Positions 54,196 through 64,000 of a stretch of DNA of 64,000 bases are shown in pieces (position 1 is the stretch's first letter; each line of letters begins with the position of its first letter). The notes under the pieces were generated by a model. It did no database searches. It saw only the letters and a program-made list of their open reading frames with translations, and was not told the origin of the DNA. A program made the position numbers and the translations under genes. The stretch is from Nematopogon swammerdamellus (taxonomy: Eukaryota; Arthropoda; Insecta; Lepidoptera; Adelidae), in contig OX336349.1 of NCBI GenBank assembly GCA_946902875.1, forward strand, positions 7,339,891-7,403,890. Reading direction: 5' to 3'.

Positions 54196-55446
54196 CCAAT
54201 AGATGTTTTTTATACAGTACCATTCGGCTTTTAGTGTCTCAGTAAATTATTCAACGCCAATTAAAGTTTTACACGTCTGGAATTCTGAAAGACCGTGTTC
54301 GCACCATGTTCGCACATTCCATTCCAAAGTTTCAAATTTCGAACGGCCGTTACAATACAGTTCCGTCCGATACAAATACAATTCCAAAAGCAATTAGTTA
54401 GTATACATTGCTCTCGATGCCAGCTTAAAAATAACATCTCGGCCTCAGCTGGATCATTAAAGTAGTACTTGCTCTGTGCCTTAATGTTCTGTGCGATTGT
54501 GATACAGCCTCATCGATTGTGGCTGTCCCGCAAGTCGTAGGCGATTTTAACGAAAATCTTCGAGCCCGTTGCACGGATCTAGCTAGACGCGACATGCAAA
54601 TGCAGCTATAGCTTTTTATGTTTCCGCTCGTGTGAATGCTTGAGTGAAGTGAGTTTTTATATTTTATTTACATAGCGGTCCCCCGACTCCTTTAAGTAAG
54701 TAAACGGAAATTATTTTTGACTTTATAAGTGTCGGGGTTTTAATTTGTAATTAAAATTTTATTTCAAGCTTTAAAAAAAATCGTACGCAAATTGGTCCAC
54801 TTTTAAAGATAATTGATTGTTTGATTGATTACTCAATTACTCGATTACAAACATAGCTAAGAAGCATCCCGATTAAACCTGCTTTCTAAAAAAAAAACTA
54901 AATCCAAATCGGTCCACCAGTTTGGGAGCTACGATGCCACAGACCGACACACCCATACGTACATACACACACACGTTACTTATAACATCCCTCTTTTTGC
55001 GTCGGGAGTTAAAAATACAAGAAATCCCATTGTCCTCAATCAGTATTGGCCCATCAGATTCTTTCTTCACTTTCCCTTCACGTATCCGCAAAGTTATCGG
55101 GAACGTTTTCACCGCCATAAAATAAATCCAAACTGTGGCGAAGAAAGTCTCATCTAAAAGTGGCAACACCTCCATAAGAAGCGCAATTCGTGAGAGTCCT
55201 GACCATTATTCAAACGGCGCAGCAAATCTACAAACGGATCCCATAGAGCATGCGGCGTAGTGCTCCGAGGTGTAATTACATTTTATGCAAAATGTTTCCC
55301 TAACGGCGGCCCTGGGGTCGTTATGTGGCTAATGTTGCCTGCACATCTCGTTTGCCAATCGCGTGCGGTAGGTTGACGGTGGAAATGTTGAAATATGTTG
55401 TAGGATCCACATAGCTTAGATTAGAGCATAATATCAATGTGCAATT
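54196..55446. other. No gene recognised
   Basis: Overlapping opposite frames at 54873-55175 and 54922-55125 show no domain; no RNA gene seen. Confidence 0.4.
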
Positions 55447-55724
55447 TTTTTTTATGTATTCCGGTATTGGTGGCTGAGTCAGAGGGGCCAAAGCGCATGC
55501 TCCGACCAGCCAATATCACCTCCGAGAAGGTAGGTATCATACCGGAGACTTCCCTAGATTGCTGGCTATATTGCACCAGAGGATAACACAACCGAGGCTG
55601 CTATGCGGCCATCTTACATCCAGTACGGTGGTACCAACCCAGTCGGCTACAATTTGAGCCTACCACCTGGTAAGGGGCAAGGGAAGGGACGTACAGTTTT
55701 ACACCGGTTCCGGTGAAGCAGCAT
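55447..55724 (-). repeat. SINE-B, 5'-truncated copy
   Basis: T-run and ATGTATTCCGGTATTGGTGG, GAGTCAGAGGGGCCAAAGCG, CAGCCAATATCACCTCCGAG, the B body and the core to ACACCGGTTCCGGTGAAGCA. The tRNA-like head is missing. Confidence 0.9.
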
Positions 55725-55875
55725 TTATCGTCGTGTGAGATGTGCCATCGTTCTTCTGTTTGATACCTTTTTTATTGCAACCTAATTGGGTGGCTCGGCT
55801 CGAGTTAGGAGCCTGAGACACAGCCAATTACGCCCTCGAGTCCGGCGTGTATCTTTATTAGTGTCGATTGTCATT

Positions 55876-56115
55876 CAGTTGTTATACTGTATTGGATTCG
55901 ATTGGAATGCACACTGAATAACTCGACTAAAGATGTCATGATTAATTTAATGTAATTAATATTTTATGAAATACTTGAACATTTCAAAGTAATGTTTGTT
56001 ATATTGGATTCGGTTGGAATGCCCACTGAGTACCTCGACTGAAGATGTCATGATACATTCAAAATTATTAATATTTTGTGAATTCCTTGTAAATTTCCAT
56101 GTAATGTTTGTTATG
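55876..56115. repeat. Diverged tandem duplication, about 120-bp unit
   Basis: TATTGGATTCGATTGGAATG, CTCGACTAAAGATGTCATGA and TTTCAAAGTAATGTTTGTTA occur twice in the same order with about 15-20% difference. It is followed by TGCAATAAACCAGAACAC at 56172, an AATAAA context. The block may be part of a solo LTR, but no boundary pair was found. Confidence 0.55.
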
Positions 56116-56779
56116 TGTATGCTCTGCTGTCAATACACTACGAGACCTCATTAACTTTATGTCACTATTTATGCAATAAACCAGAACACATGTAGTTCAT
56201 AGCCTTATTTCAAGTTTTCAAGGCACGTTGGCGTTACCTCGGAAAACACAACTTTCACTCTGGAATAGTTGAACTCCAGACACGGAATTGTCGACTTGCA
56301 ATCTCGACCTGTAGGCAGGATTGTCAAGATGCAGCCGTCTATTCGCAGAAATACGAATTCCAACCTACAGCCATCGACCTCCAGACCTTCAACCCTTCGT
56401 ACTGCCGCCAGCAGCCAGCCAGCACATCTCGGACCTCAGATCTCGGTGCGCTGATGACGCGCGGCGCCCCGAGGTGTCTTTGACATTACCATTCTAACAC
56501 GATCATGAGGATTCTGGCAGGAGTGTTGCAACTAACATGTCGGCCCTTTGTACACGCGTGGAAGGGGCAATCTTCTTTAACTCGAGGACATTCTTGGAGG
56601 TAGTATTTGCGGAGGATTCGCAAAGGTCAATAAAGCAATTTTCTCTATATGGAACTTCTTGCGTTTCTGACATCTTTCTCAAGACAACTGCTGCGTGTCA
56701 TGCAAGAGATGCCGACAATATATTTTGATGATATCATAGAAACTATCTTTTGTAGACATGAATGCAATTGCATACATAC
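56116..56779. other. No gene recognised
   Basis: Open frames at 56269-56454 (Ser/Arg-rich, biased) and 56537-56728 have no known domain. Confidence 0.35.
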
Positions 56780-56955
56780 ATACATATCACACACGCTGAA
56801 TGCCGACAATCCGGGTAAGCAGAGTAATCGGTGTTGTCCTGCAAGAACTCTGGTAAATTACAGCACAACACCGACCACCACGTTTCGCAAAGTATTCGAA
56901 CAAGATTCAATCAATTAAGCAGCAAGTAAGGCACGAAGACCCACCTGCTGCATAT
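56780..56955 (-). repeat. Family R copy
   Basis: GCCGACAATCCGGGTAAGCA, CAGCACAACACCGACCACCA, CGCAAAGTATTCGAACAAGA and AAGGCACGAAGACCCACCTG. Same orientation as 36385. Confidence 0.75.
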
Positions 56956-57849
56956 GCAATTTGCAATTGCACTTTCTGTATAGATACCAAAACACGGTTT
57001 CTGCTTTGAACATTTCCCATTTCATTCACATTGGTATTGTTATTTACTCGTAGTTTAGTTTTACTGTTCTTGAAGACACTGAGAATCAGAGAATCAAAAT
57101 TAGATCTTCAGATGGTCCACGTTGCTCTTTGTTTGCCTGCAAAGGTACAAAGTAATGGGTGCACCGTATTTTCTCTATTTCCTAAAATTACCATAAGTTG
57201 TTCAAATCCCGTATATTCTGTATATCTGTCTAGAGTGAGATACTTTAAACGAAACTAGGGTATGATATATTGGGTAGTCCAGCATCACGATGACGAGAAA
57301 ACATAAATAAAACAACATCCTCTTAAGGTTAGTTTAATGCCATGCAACATTCTTTAAAAACGTATCTATTAGTAATGGCACTAAGATAGTAGGACCCATC
57401 TCATTACGGACGCGTCAGTGTAGTATTGCGTCAGCTATCGCCCGACAGATGGCGTGGCGTTGTCAGTCGCACGCCGACAACTGTCCACTAGCTAGAGTCG
57501 CCACTTACCGACAGGAGCGCCCTCGTGGTTTACGGCGGGAAGCGCGCAACAAATTAAAACAGACGTGAACCTCATTCCAGGAAACGGATGTATCTCGTTT
57601 GCGGTGGCCCGTATTTATAGTACTGTTGTCTCTTGCAATATCTTGGTACGAGAAATCGACTACTGATTGAAGTGCGCAATCAGCCAAGGGACCACATAGG
57701 GGTGGCCCAAGTAGTTTTTGCAAATATGTAATTCTATAAACAAAAACAATGGTTTAAAAAATAAGAAATCATCAGAGAGGTCTCTGACCACCTATAAGTT
57801 AGAACTAACATGATGGTGAATTGAAAAATATATTCATAGTAATGTATAT
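56956..57849. other. No supported gene
   Basis: A minus-strand frame at 57505-57723 ends in CTGTCGGTAAGTGG, a splice-donor-like sequence, but the peptide is not recognised, so it is only a weak exon candidate. Confidence 0.3.
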
Positions 57850-58075
57850 TTATCTTTAGGGGTCAGGCTTAAAATCAGTGTCTTCCCGGTTATGGGAAGA
57901 CGTAAACTGTGCCTGATACCCATTCACTAAACATAAGTTAGTCTTTAAGTTATATAGTTTATTTTTATTTTATTTTATTACCTTATTTTATTTTTTACTT
58001 TTATACTTTTTTCTGTCTTGTTTTCTGAATAAAATATTTTTGAATTTTGAATTTGAATTTGAATATAGTTATTTT
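57850..58075 (+). repeat. LINE 3' end with TTTGAA tail
   Basis: GTCTTCCCGGTTATGGGAAG (a hairpin), a T-rich stretch and CTGAATAAAATATTTTTGAA followed by TTTTGAATTTGAATTTGAAT. The short tandem tail after AATAAA-like sequence is typical of non-LTR 3' ends without a plain poly-A. Confidence 0.5.
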
Positions 58076-58639
58076 TTTTCAGCATATTCAGTACGTACGA
58101 TTCATTTTGCAGCACGTCTTTCCGGCAATTTTAAAAATACATTAATTTTCTTATATTGACAGTTGGCCGGTAAATTAATATTTTCATATTAACCTAGACC
58201 ACAAGATAACCTATCAGTAATTTGTTATTAAACCAGGCAGCCAAATAAACGGAACGAAATGTGTCTTTGTAAATGTCAAGATCGCCAAACGGGGTCCTAA
58301 AAGGGTCCATACTAGTGGACACTTGCAAAAGTCTCTTATGAATACGGCCTTCGAAATACGGCAGAGCATAGGCGATGCTACATTAGCGGTTACATCAGCT
58401 TGCAGCGCTGTCCGCCGCCTGGACCATATTAATAACTTCATCGGCAGTGCAAGAGTTATGACCTGCCAGCGCTGTGCTCGCTGCAGGTTCGCTTCAGCGG
58501 TGGAGATAGCCACATCCTGGTACTAGGAGAACTGCACTGACAGTATGCAAGAGGTCGCGCCGGTTGATATTTGAAAGCGTCCAAACCGTCTGTGCATTAA
58601 TGTTGCAATGGTCAATGGGCGCTAGGAGCGTTATAACGA
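58076..58639. other. No gene recognised
   Basis: Opposed frames at 58214-58526 have no recognised domain. Confidence 0.35.
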
Positions 58640-58743
58640 CAGGGTTTTTTTTATGGAAACTGACATGAATGGTTACATCACCTAAAACACCTTTTTTATG
58701 GAAACTGACATGATTGGTTACATCACCGAAAACACCCTTTTTA
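58640..58743 (-). repeat. Two tandem SINE-A 3'-end fragments
   Basis: TTTTTTATGGAAACTGACAT plus GGTTACATCACC and AAAACACC occurs twice, 47 bp apart, in the inverse orientation of SINE-A. Each unit covers only the last 40 bp of the element. Confidence 0.8.
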
Positions 58744-59275
58744 TTAGGGTTCCGTATCAGGTACGGGACCCTATTACTAAGCCTACGCCGTCTGTCTGTC
58801 TGTCTGTCGGTCCGTCCGTCCGTCTGTCTATCTGTCCGTCCGTCTGTCCGAGGGCTGTATCTCTTGAACCGTAATAGGTAGCCCGTTGAAATTTTCCCAA
58901 AAAATGTGTTATTACGGCCGATATAACAACAAATAATAAAAATAAGAAAAAGTAAAAAATTCACGAGGGATCCCATAGAAGAAACCAAAAAGTGTATGCG
59001 CGCGCGCCATCTACCAAATAGATTTATTTATTATTTTTTTTTAATTTTTTTTTTCTAAACACACATTTTTTTTTACACACTTTAAACCTATGCTCTGCAC
59101 TAGAAAAATCTGTCTCGCAGAGGCATGATTATGAAGCATTTTAACTAATCATGACATTTAACTAATATGAAGCATTTCATAACACGCCATCTAGATGGCG
59201 TGAGTGGCGCCAGCCATGACATGGCGATACGGAAACCTCGGTGCGCGAGTTCGACTCGCACGTGGCCGGTTTTTT
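58744..59275 (+). repeat. Family C repeat, copy 2
   Basis: AGGGTTCCGTATCAGGTACG, the (GTCT/GTCC)n run at 58790-58850, CTCTTGAACCGTAATAGGTA, the TATAACAACAAATAATAAAA block, and the tail GCGAGTTCGACTCGCACGTG. A T-rich insertion lies at about 59021-59130 compared with copy 1. At 59275 AGGGTTCCATACCCTAAAAT begins what looks like the start of a third, related copy. Confidence 0.85.
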
Positions 59276-59462
59276 AGGGTTCCATACCCTAAAATTTCAA
59301 AACTGAACTCTTACAACATCACTCCCGTGTCCGTTCGTCTGTCACAGAGGTTTTTGCCAAAAACTAAGTAACGTAGAAACTTGAAATATGGCATAATGAT
59401 CTTAATCAATAACTAGATAAACATTTATTTTTGATTAATATGGGGGTCAGTTTGGTATAAAT

Positions 59463-59630
59463 AAAAAATCATCTACATCACCTACTACATCCGTGATGTC
59501 AGCCCATAACACATTGGTAAACTGGGTGCCGTGCCATTGCTTCCTTTTGTTCGTGCCGGCTACATTGAACTGGACGGAAGACACGAACTATTCACATAGC
59601 CGCTTCGACCGACTTTTCATTCAGTGCGGT
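59463..59630 (-). repeat. SINE-A copy interrupted by the BEL/Pao element
   Basis: Reads CATCACCTACTACATCCGTG, CGGCTACATTGAACTGGACG and TTTTCATTCAGTGCGGT, then stops exactly where the LTR begins. In other copies GCGGT is followed by GGTACCAACCC; that part should lie beyond the other end of the BEL element. Confidence 0.8.
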
Positions 59631-60007
59631 TGGTGATTTGGAACGTTGAAAAGTGGACTGTATGATGATTGGATTTCTGACCTTAGTTTCATTCCATAGT
59701 CGTGATTCTGTCGTTATTTCTGCTTACGGTTTCGGTAGTTTCCAGGGTCGACCCTTTCTTGAATGGAAGTCTCTTGAATGCTTCTTGCTCCGAATAATAA
59801 TGATTAATTTCCTTTTGTCACCGGTTGGTTGTTGCAAGTCAGGTTGATTGTATGTGAATGTAATATGATATGGAGGTAGGTCAGGAAAAGGATTTTTTTT
59901 CTCTACTCATGAAGTTTTCGACCTACCTACAATAATGTTATTGCCATAAACAATTTAGTGATGCCAATAATATAAAGTTAAAATCCCTAAAATGTGAAGA
60001 ATAACCA
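59631..60007 (-). repeat. Probable 3' LTR of the BEL/Pao element
   Basis: On the minus strand the segment begins TGGTTATTC just after the purine tract and ends AAATCACCA where it meets the SINE, giving TG...CA ends with TGGT/ACCA terminal inversion. The length of 377 bp is plausible for a Pao-type LTR. The boundary is inferred from the broken SINE, because the 5' LTR lies outside the window. Confidence 0.6.
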
Positions 60008-60010
60008 TAG

Positions 60011-60024
60011 CCGCCCCCCGAAGA
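60011..60024 (-). other. Polypurine tract of the BEL/Pao element
   Basis: On the minus strand CTTCGGGGGGCGG precedes the LTR start by three bases (CTA). A G-rich tract here is the expected plus-strand primer. Confidence 0.6.
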
Positions 60025-60228
60025 CAGCTTCAGCTGGCTTCCAATTAAGCCTATACCATGAATAAATGTTGAATTACTCTAAAAATGAAGTCTAATCTTG
60101 AACAACCTTTACGTAATGCCATATGTAAATTAAAAAAAACAAAAAAACCATAGTGAAAATATTTGAATGTGTAATGAAAAGTAAAAAATATGAAAGTCCT
60201 TAACCATAAAAACGAATGTACATGAGAA
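60025..60228 (-). other. Non-coding gap between BEL pol and the purine tract
   Basis: AT-rich, 204 bp, no open frame. Confidence 0.6.
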
Positions 60229-63200
60229 TTATTGTGGCAATCGACAAAGTTTGACTGCTGGCCGCGTCAACGTGCCAGTTGCCGTTTTAACGGTGACCAC
60301 TCTGACAACAGAGTCCTTCCCTGGATGTAGTTCGGCAACTCTGCCTAATTTCCAGCGCAGCGGAGGAGTGTTGTCTTCCTTGATGATAACCAAATCATTA
60401 ACTGATAGATTTTCCTGTAGTTTTTGCCATTTTGTTCTCTGTTGAAGGTTATGGAGGTACTCCTGAGACCATTGTTTCCAAAATCCTTGTGACATTTTCT
60501 GTAGTAAATGCCATCTGGATAGGTGATTTGTACGAACGTTGCTGACGTCACGTTCTGGCACACCTACCAACGCACGACCTATCAAAAAATGGCCAGGCGT
60601 CAGTGACATTGTGTCCTCAGGATCTGATGACAAGGGACATAGAGGCCGCGAATTGAGGATGGCCTCCACACGACAAAATAATGTAGAGAGCTCCTCGAAA
60701 GTAAGCCTTTGCTCTCCTACAACTCGGACTATGTGATATTTAGCAGATTTGACTGCTGACTCTGCTATACCATTGAAGTGTGGTGCAGACGCAGGACTGA
60801 AATGCCATTTGATCTTCAGATAGACCAAATTCATATTCAGTTGGTCAATGTTTTTTGACAAAAAACTGTAAACCTCCTTTAGATTGTTGTTTGCACCTTG
60901 AAAATTTGTACCGTTATCGGTATAGATGTCTCTACACAAACCGCGACGTGAAACAAACCTATGAAGAGCCGCTATGAACCCTTCACTGGATAGATCCGAT
61001 ACAAGTTCTAAATGAACGGCCTTACTTGCCATACAAATGAAGATACACAAATAAGCCTTGTTTATTCTAGCCTTCCTTAAATTACTCTCCTTTACAAAAA
61101 ATGGACCTGCAAAATCGGCCGCTACCGACAGGAATGCCGAGGTAGATGTCACTCGGTCGGTCGGTAAGTTACCCATGAATTGTTCCGTCGCTACAGGTTT
61201 GCAGCGATAGCAACGATGACATTTAAAAACTCTATGTCGAGCCGCTTGTCGACCAGCTAGAATCCAAAAGCGTTGCCTCATGATAGAGAGCAGTAGGTTT
61301 GGACCTGCATGTAAATGCTCGACATGGTAATGATCGATTAGTAAATTAGTGAAGTGATGACTACGAGGCAGAATCATGGGATGCCTAGAGTCGTAGGGCA
61401 GATCAGCATTCTGTAGCCGACCTCCCACGCGAATAATCCCCGAAGAGTCCATGAAGGGACCGAGATGTTTGACACATGTTTGAAAACCCTTTCCCTGTTT
61501 TATGAGTGAAATCTCCTTGGAGAACACCATACCTTGTACCAATTTTACCAACTTTAATAAAACTGTATCCAATTCCTCTGATGTTAGATAACTGTATGAC
61601 CTGTCTATTTTATTGACTGCACTGTTTTTCCTAAACCTCAAACAAAGAGCGGAAACACGCAACAACCGGTTCAGAGAGCTGTATCGCAGAAGTAAGTCAT
61701 TCTCTACATTCTCCAGAACAACATTACAACCAACTACCTCCTCGGAGAATGGTTCCGTGCGCTTAATTTGTTTAGGTCGAACAGGCCATGATGCTGGATG
61801 CTCACACAACCATTGAGGGCCCCACCATAAGTGGTGGTTGATCAGCTCATCTGGATGTAGGCCACGTGATGATGCGTCTGCTGGATTTAGCGAAGAAGGC
61901 ACGTACCTCCAAACAGACGGATCGACCATATCATGAATTTGCGAAACTCGATTGCCTTCATACATATGAAGTGAGTGAACTGGATTCCTTAACCATGATA
62001 AGACAATAGTAGAGTCACACCAGATGTTTATGCTGTCAAACTCTACATTAGTCAACAAACTCTGAACATATTTTACCAATTTTGCCGCTAAAAGAGCACC
62101 ATTCAGTTCCATGCGAGGAATAGTTAATCGTTGCTTCAATGGAGCAACCTTTGATTTGGCAATGAAAAGAAACACTTTGTTACCACCATGAAAATCTGTG
62201 ACCCGAATGTACACCACTGCTGCAAAACCCTTTTCTGATGCGTCACTGAACGCGTGAAGTTGAAACCCTTTTGCATCGTGAGGAAACACATGACGAGGTA
62301 TTCGTATTTCCCGAAGATTGCCAAAACCTTTTGTGAAGGATACCCATTTTTTTACAAAATCCTGTGGAGGCACCTCATCCCAATCCAACTGACGTAACCA
62401 TAACTCCTGCATTAGGGACTTAGCCATGAATGTGAGAGGACTTAACCATCCACACGGATCGAATAATCGTGCTATGTTAGAAAGTAGAGCACGTTTTGTA
62501 TACACCTTATCGTCGATTTTTGCATCGTACATGAAGCAATCGTTTTCAGAGTTCCACTTCAACCCTAAAACCTTGATAGTGTAACCACCTTCTATGTTGA
62601 AGTCTAATGGTACTTCCCGATGTTCGTGAGGAATGTCCGACAAAAATTCCTTGTGGTTGCTGCACCACTTGCGTAACTCAAATCCACCAGATGCAAGTAG
62701 AGCAATGAGTTCTTGTCTCAGTTGTAGAGCTTCTTCTAAGGACGACGCTCCGGTGACCACATCGTCCACAAACATTTCATTCAGTAGAACTCTACTCGCT
62801 CTGGGAAATTGGTCCTGACTAGATAGAGCCAGTTCCCGTACACAACGCATAGCCAGATAGGGCGCCGAAGTAACACCATATGTTACTGTGTTCAGACTGT
62901 ATTCCTTTATTTCTTTGTTTGGATGGTCACGCCATAAAATCCGTTGATACGGACGATGACATAGGTGTACGTTAATTTGTCTGTACATTTGTTTAATGTC
63001 CGTTGTACACACAACCTCATGAACGCGAAACCTTAAAATAATATGCGATATATCCTGCTGGAGTTTGGATCCTGGGAGCAAAATGTCATTGAGAGAAATA
63101 CCATTATCTGATTGCATGCTTGCATCAAAAACCACCCTTAATTTTGTTGTACTGCTACTCGCCTTGTGAATTCCATGATGTGGAATGACGTATAAACCTT

Positions 63201-64000
63201 TGTTTTGCTCTGCTTCAGTAACCAATGACATATGACCTTTATCTTCATAGTCTTGCATGAATGCCGTGTACATTTCCTTGTATACCTTATCCCTGTTCAA
63301 GCGTTTCTCGAGAGCCGAGAACCGTTTGAGTGCTTGCTCCTTTGTATTGCCCAACTCAGGAGGATCATGCTTGAACGGTAACTGAACTTCGAAGCGTCCA
63401 GTCCCATCCCGTGTGTGAGTCGACTGAAAATGCTCTTCGCACAAGGCATCTTCAGGACTAATGCCCTTTTTATAGACAGGTGGCTCTTCAAGTTCCCAAA
63501 ACCTTGAAATTGACTTATTAATGTCAACTTCGCACGACACGTGAAAGCATGAAACGTTTGAAGAGACCATGTCATCCATTTTCATATCGACCGTAAGCCA
63601 ACCAGAAACTGTCCACCCTAGCCTAGTGTTGACTACAGAAGGCAGGTGAGGAAGAACTTTGATGCAATCTGATTTAAGATGAATGTCTTCACGAAAATCA
63701 GCCCCTAGAACAAATTCAATTTTGCCCTTCTTGTAGAATGTTGGATCTGCGAGATCAAACCCTTTGTAGTGTTGAACCATATCTGCCGGCAGTTGCACAG
63801 AAGGAAGATCTGCTGTGAGCCGTTCCATGAGATAAACCTTACCGTTGAATATTGGAGCGTTGTTGAATCGTGACTTGAATTGACACGAGACGTTACCATG
63901 TACATATTTCACCGGGTAAACACCGAACGGTGAAACCGGGAATGAATCCGCTGTAACGTGTAACCCTAACCGTTTAGCGCACGATGTAGTCATGAAGCTG
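60229..64000 (-). CDS. BEL/Pao Pol polyprotein, C-terminal part (partial, runs off the right edge)
   Basis: The frame is open to the window edge; the ATG at 63993 is internal. It starts inside the aspartic protease (SFMTTSCAKRLGL normally follows the DSGS active site, which would lie just outside). Residues from 63993: reverse transcriptase about 240-470 with RVVFDASMQSDNGISLND and FVDDVVTGASSLEEAL (catalytic VDD near 409); the Pao-type RNase H about 575-690 with FSDASEKGFAAVVYIR and IPRMELNGALLAAKLV; integrase zinc finger near 890 (HYHVEHLH, CHRCYRC); DDE core with ADFAGPF, TDNGTNFQG and FNGIAESAVKSAK; and a C-terminal domain ending in LTRPAVKLCRLPQ. No stop or frameshift over 1255 codons, so this part is probably functional. 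Confidence 0.95.
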   Translation of the reverse strand, partial: SFMTTSCAKRLGLHVTADSFPVSPFGVYPVKYVHGNVSCQFKSRFNNAPIFNGKVYLMERLTADLPSVQLPADMVQHYKGFDLADPTFYKKGKIEFVLGADFREDIHLKSDCIKVLPHLPSVVNTRLGWTVSGWLTVDMKMDDMVSSNVSCFHVSCEVDINKSISRFWELEEPPVYKKGISPEDALCEEHFQSTHTRDGTGRFEVQLPFKHDPPELGNTKEQALKRFSALEKRLNRDKVYKEMYTAFMQDYEDKGHMSLVTEAEQNKGLYVIPHHGIHKASSSTTKLRVVFDASMQSDNGISLNDILLPGSKLQQDISHIILRFRVHEVVCTTDIKQMYRQINVHLCHRPYQRILWRDHPNKEIKEYSLNTVTYGVTSAPYLAMRCVRELALSSQDQFPRASRVLLNEMFVDDVVTGASSLEEALQLRQELIALLASGGFELRKWCSNHKEFLSDIPHEHREVPLDFNIEGGYTIKVLGLKWNSENDCFMYDAKIDDKVYTKRALLSNIARLFDPCGWLSPLTFMAKSLMQELWLRQLDWDEVPPQDFVKKWVSFTKGFGNLREIRIPRHVFPHDAKGFQLHAFSDASEKGFAAVVYIRVTDFHGGNKVFLFIAKSKVAPLKQRLTIPRMELNGALLAAKLVKYVQSLLTNVEFDSINIWCDSTIVLSWLRNPVHSLHMYEGNRVSQIHDMVDPSVWRYVPSSLNPADASSRGLHPDELINHHLWWGPQWLCEHPASWPVRPKQIKRTEPFSEEVVGCNVVLENVENDLLLRYSSLNRLLRVSALCLRFRKNSAVNKIDRSYSYLTSEELDTVLLKLVKLVQGMVFSKEISLIKQGKGFQTCVKHLGPFMDSSGIIRVGGRLQNADLPYDSRHPMILPRSHHFTNLLIDHYHVEHLHAGPNLLLSIMRQRFWILAGRQAARHRVFKCHRCYRCKPVATEQFMGNLPTDRVTSTSAFLSVAADFAGPFFVKESNLRKARINKAYLCIFICMASKAVHLELVSDLSSEGFIAALHRFVSRRGLCRDIYTDNGTNFQGANNNLKEVYSFLSKNIDQLNMNLVYLKIKWHFSPASAPHFNGIAESAVKSAKYHIVRVVGEQRLTFEELSTLFCRVEAILNSRPLCPLSSDPEDTMSLTPGHFLIGRALVGVPERDVSNVRTNHLSRWHLLQKMSQGFWKQWSQEYLHNLQQRTKWQKLQENLSVNDLVIIKEDNTPPLRWKLGRVAELHPGKDSVVRVVTVKTATGTLTRPAVKLCRLPQ

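Noticed and set aside
57505..57723. Host exon on the minus strand
   Set aside because: The donor-like GGTAAGTGG is good, but the peptide is unrecognised and no acceptor or second exon was found.

Overview
This window looks like a repeat-rich, gene-poor piece of an insect nuclear genome, most likely a moth or butterfly. The DNA is AT-rich and intron/intergenic in character, with no bacterial operons. It carries several dispersed repeat families whose signatures I associate with Lepidoptera (for example a family running from AGGGTTCCGTA to a tail near TTGGCCGGTTTT, and pieces containing GTCGTAAAAGGCGACTAAGG). Recoverable coding sequence is almost all from transposable elements: an apparently intact Ty3/Gypsy element, the pol of a BEL/Pao element, decayed non-LTR retrotransposons, a PIF/Harbinger-like gene pair and the end of a Helitron helicase. 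No complete host gene could be supported.

Layout. 1-8.4 kb: SINE pieces, a frameshifted CR1/Jockey-group reverse transcriptase (minus strand, 2975-4547) ending in a 29-bp snap-back palindrome, a full SINE-B, and two non-LTR C-terminal fragments. 8.4-11 kb: a hAT-type MITE with a perfect 8-bp target duplication, then a Harbinger-like locus (MADF/BESS exon on plus, transposase exon on minus, CCGTCCGG-rich flank) broken by a SINE and a LINE fragment. 11-24 kb: SINEs and a 117-bp-arm inverted repeat with a hammerhead-like core. 24.4-28 kb: a 30-bp minisatellite, a 130-bp satellite (about 13 units), a broken Pif1 helicase end and a 249-bp-arm palindrome. 29-42 kb: more SINEs and MITE-like families, another LINE C-terminal fragment, a CpG-rich patch. 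43.0-51.1 kb: complete 8.05-kb Gypsy element with 1080-bp LTRs that look identical, 4-bp target duplication, gag, and pol in the -1 frame behind an A_AAA_AAC slippery site. 51-59 kb: short repeat families. 59.6 kb to the right edge: BEL/Pao element (minus), cut by the window edge, apparently inserted into a SINE.

Two SINE families dominate. SINE-A has a head in which a tRNA-like A box and B box enclose a piece of 5S rRNA carrying its internal promoter. SINE-B has a plain tRNA-like head. They share a central core. At least six close inverted repeats with loops of 1-25 nt are scattered through the window, several sitting exactly at retroelement junctions, which suggests repeated fold-back or template-switch events. 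Family names such as SINE-A, SINE-B, and families C, D, E and R are labels made for this annotation only.
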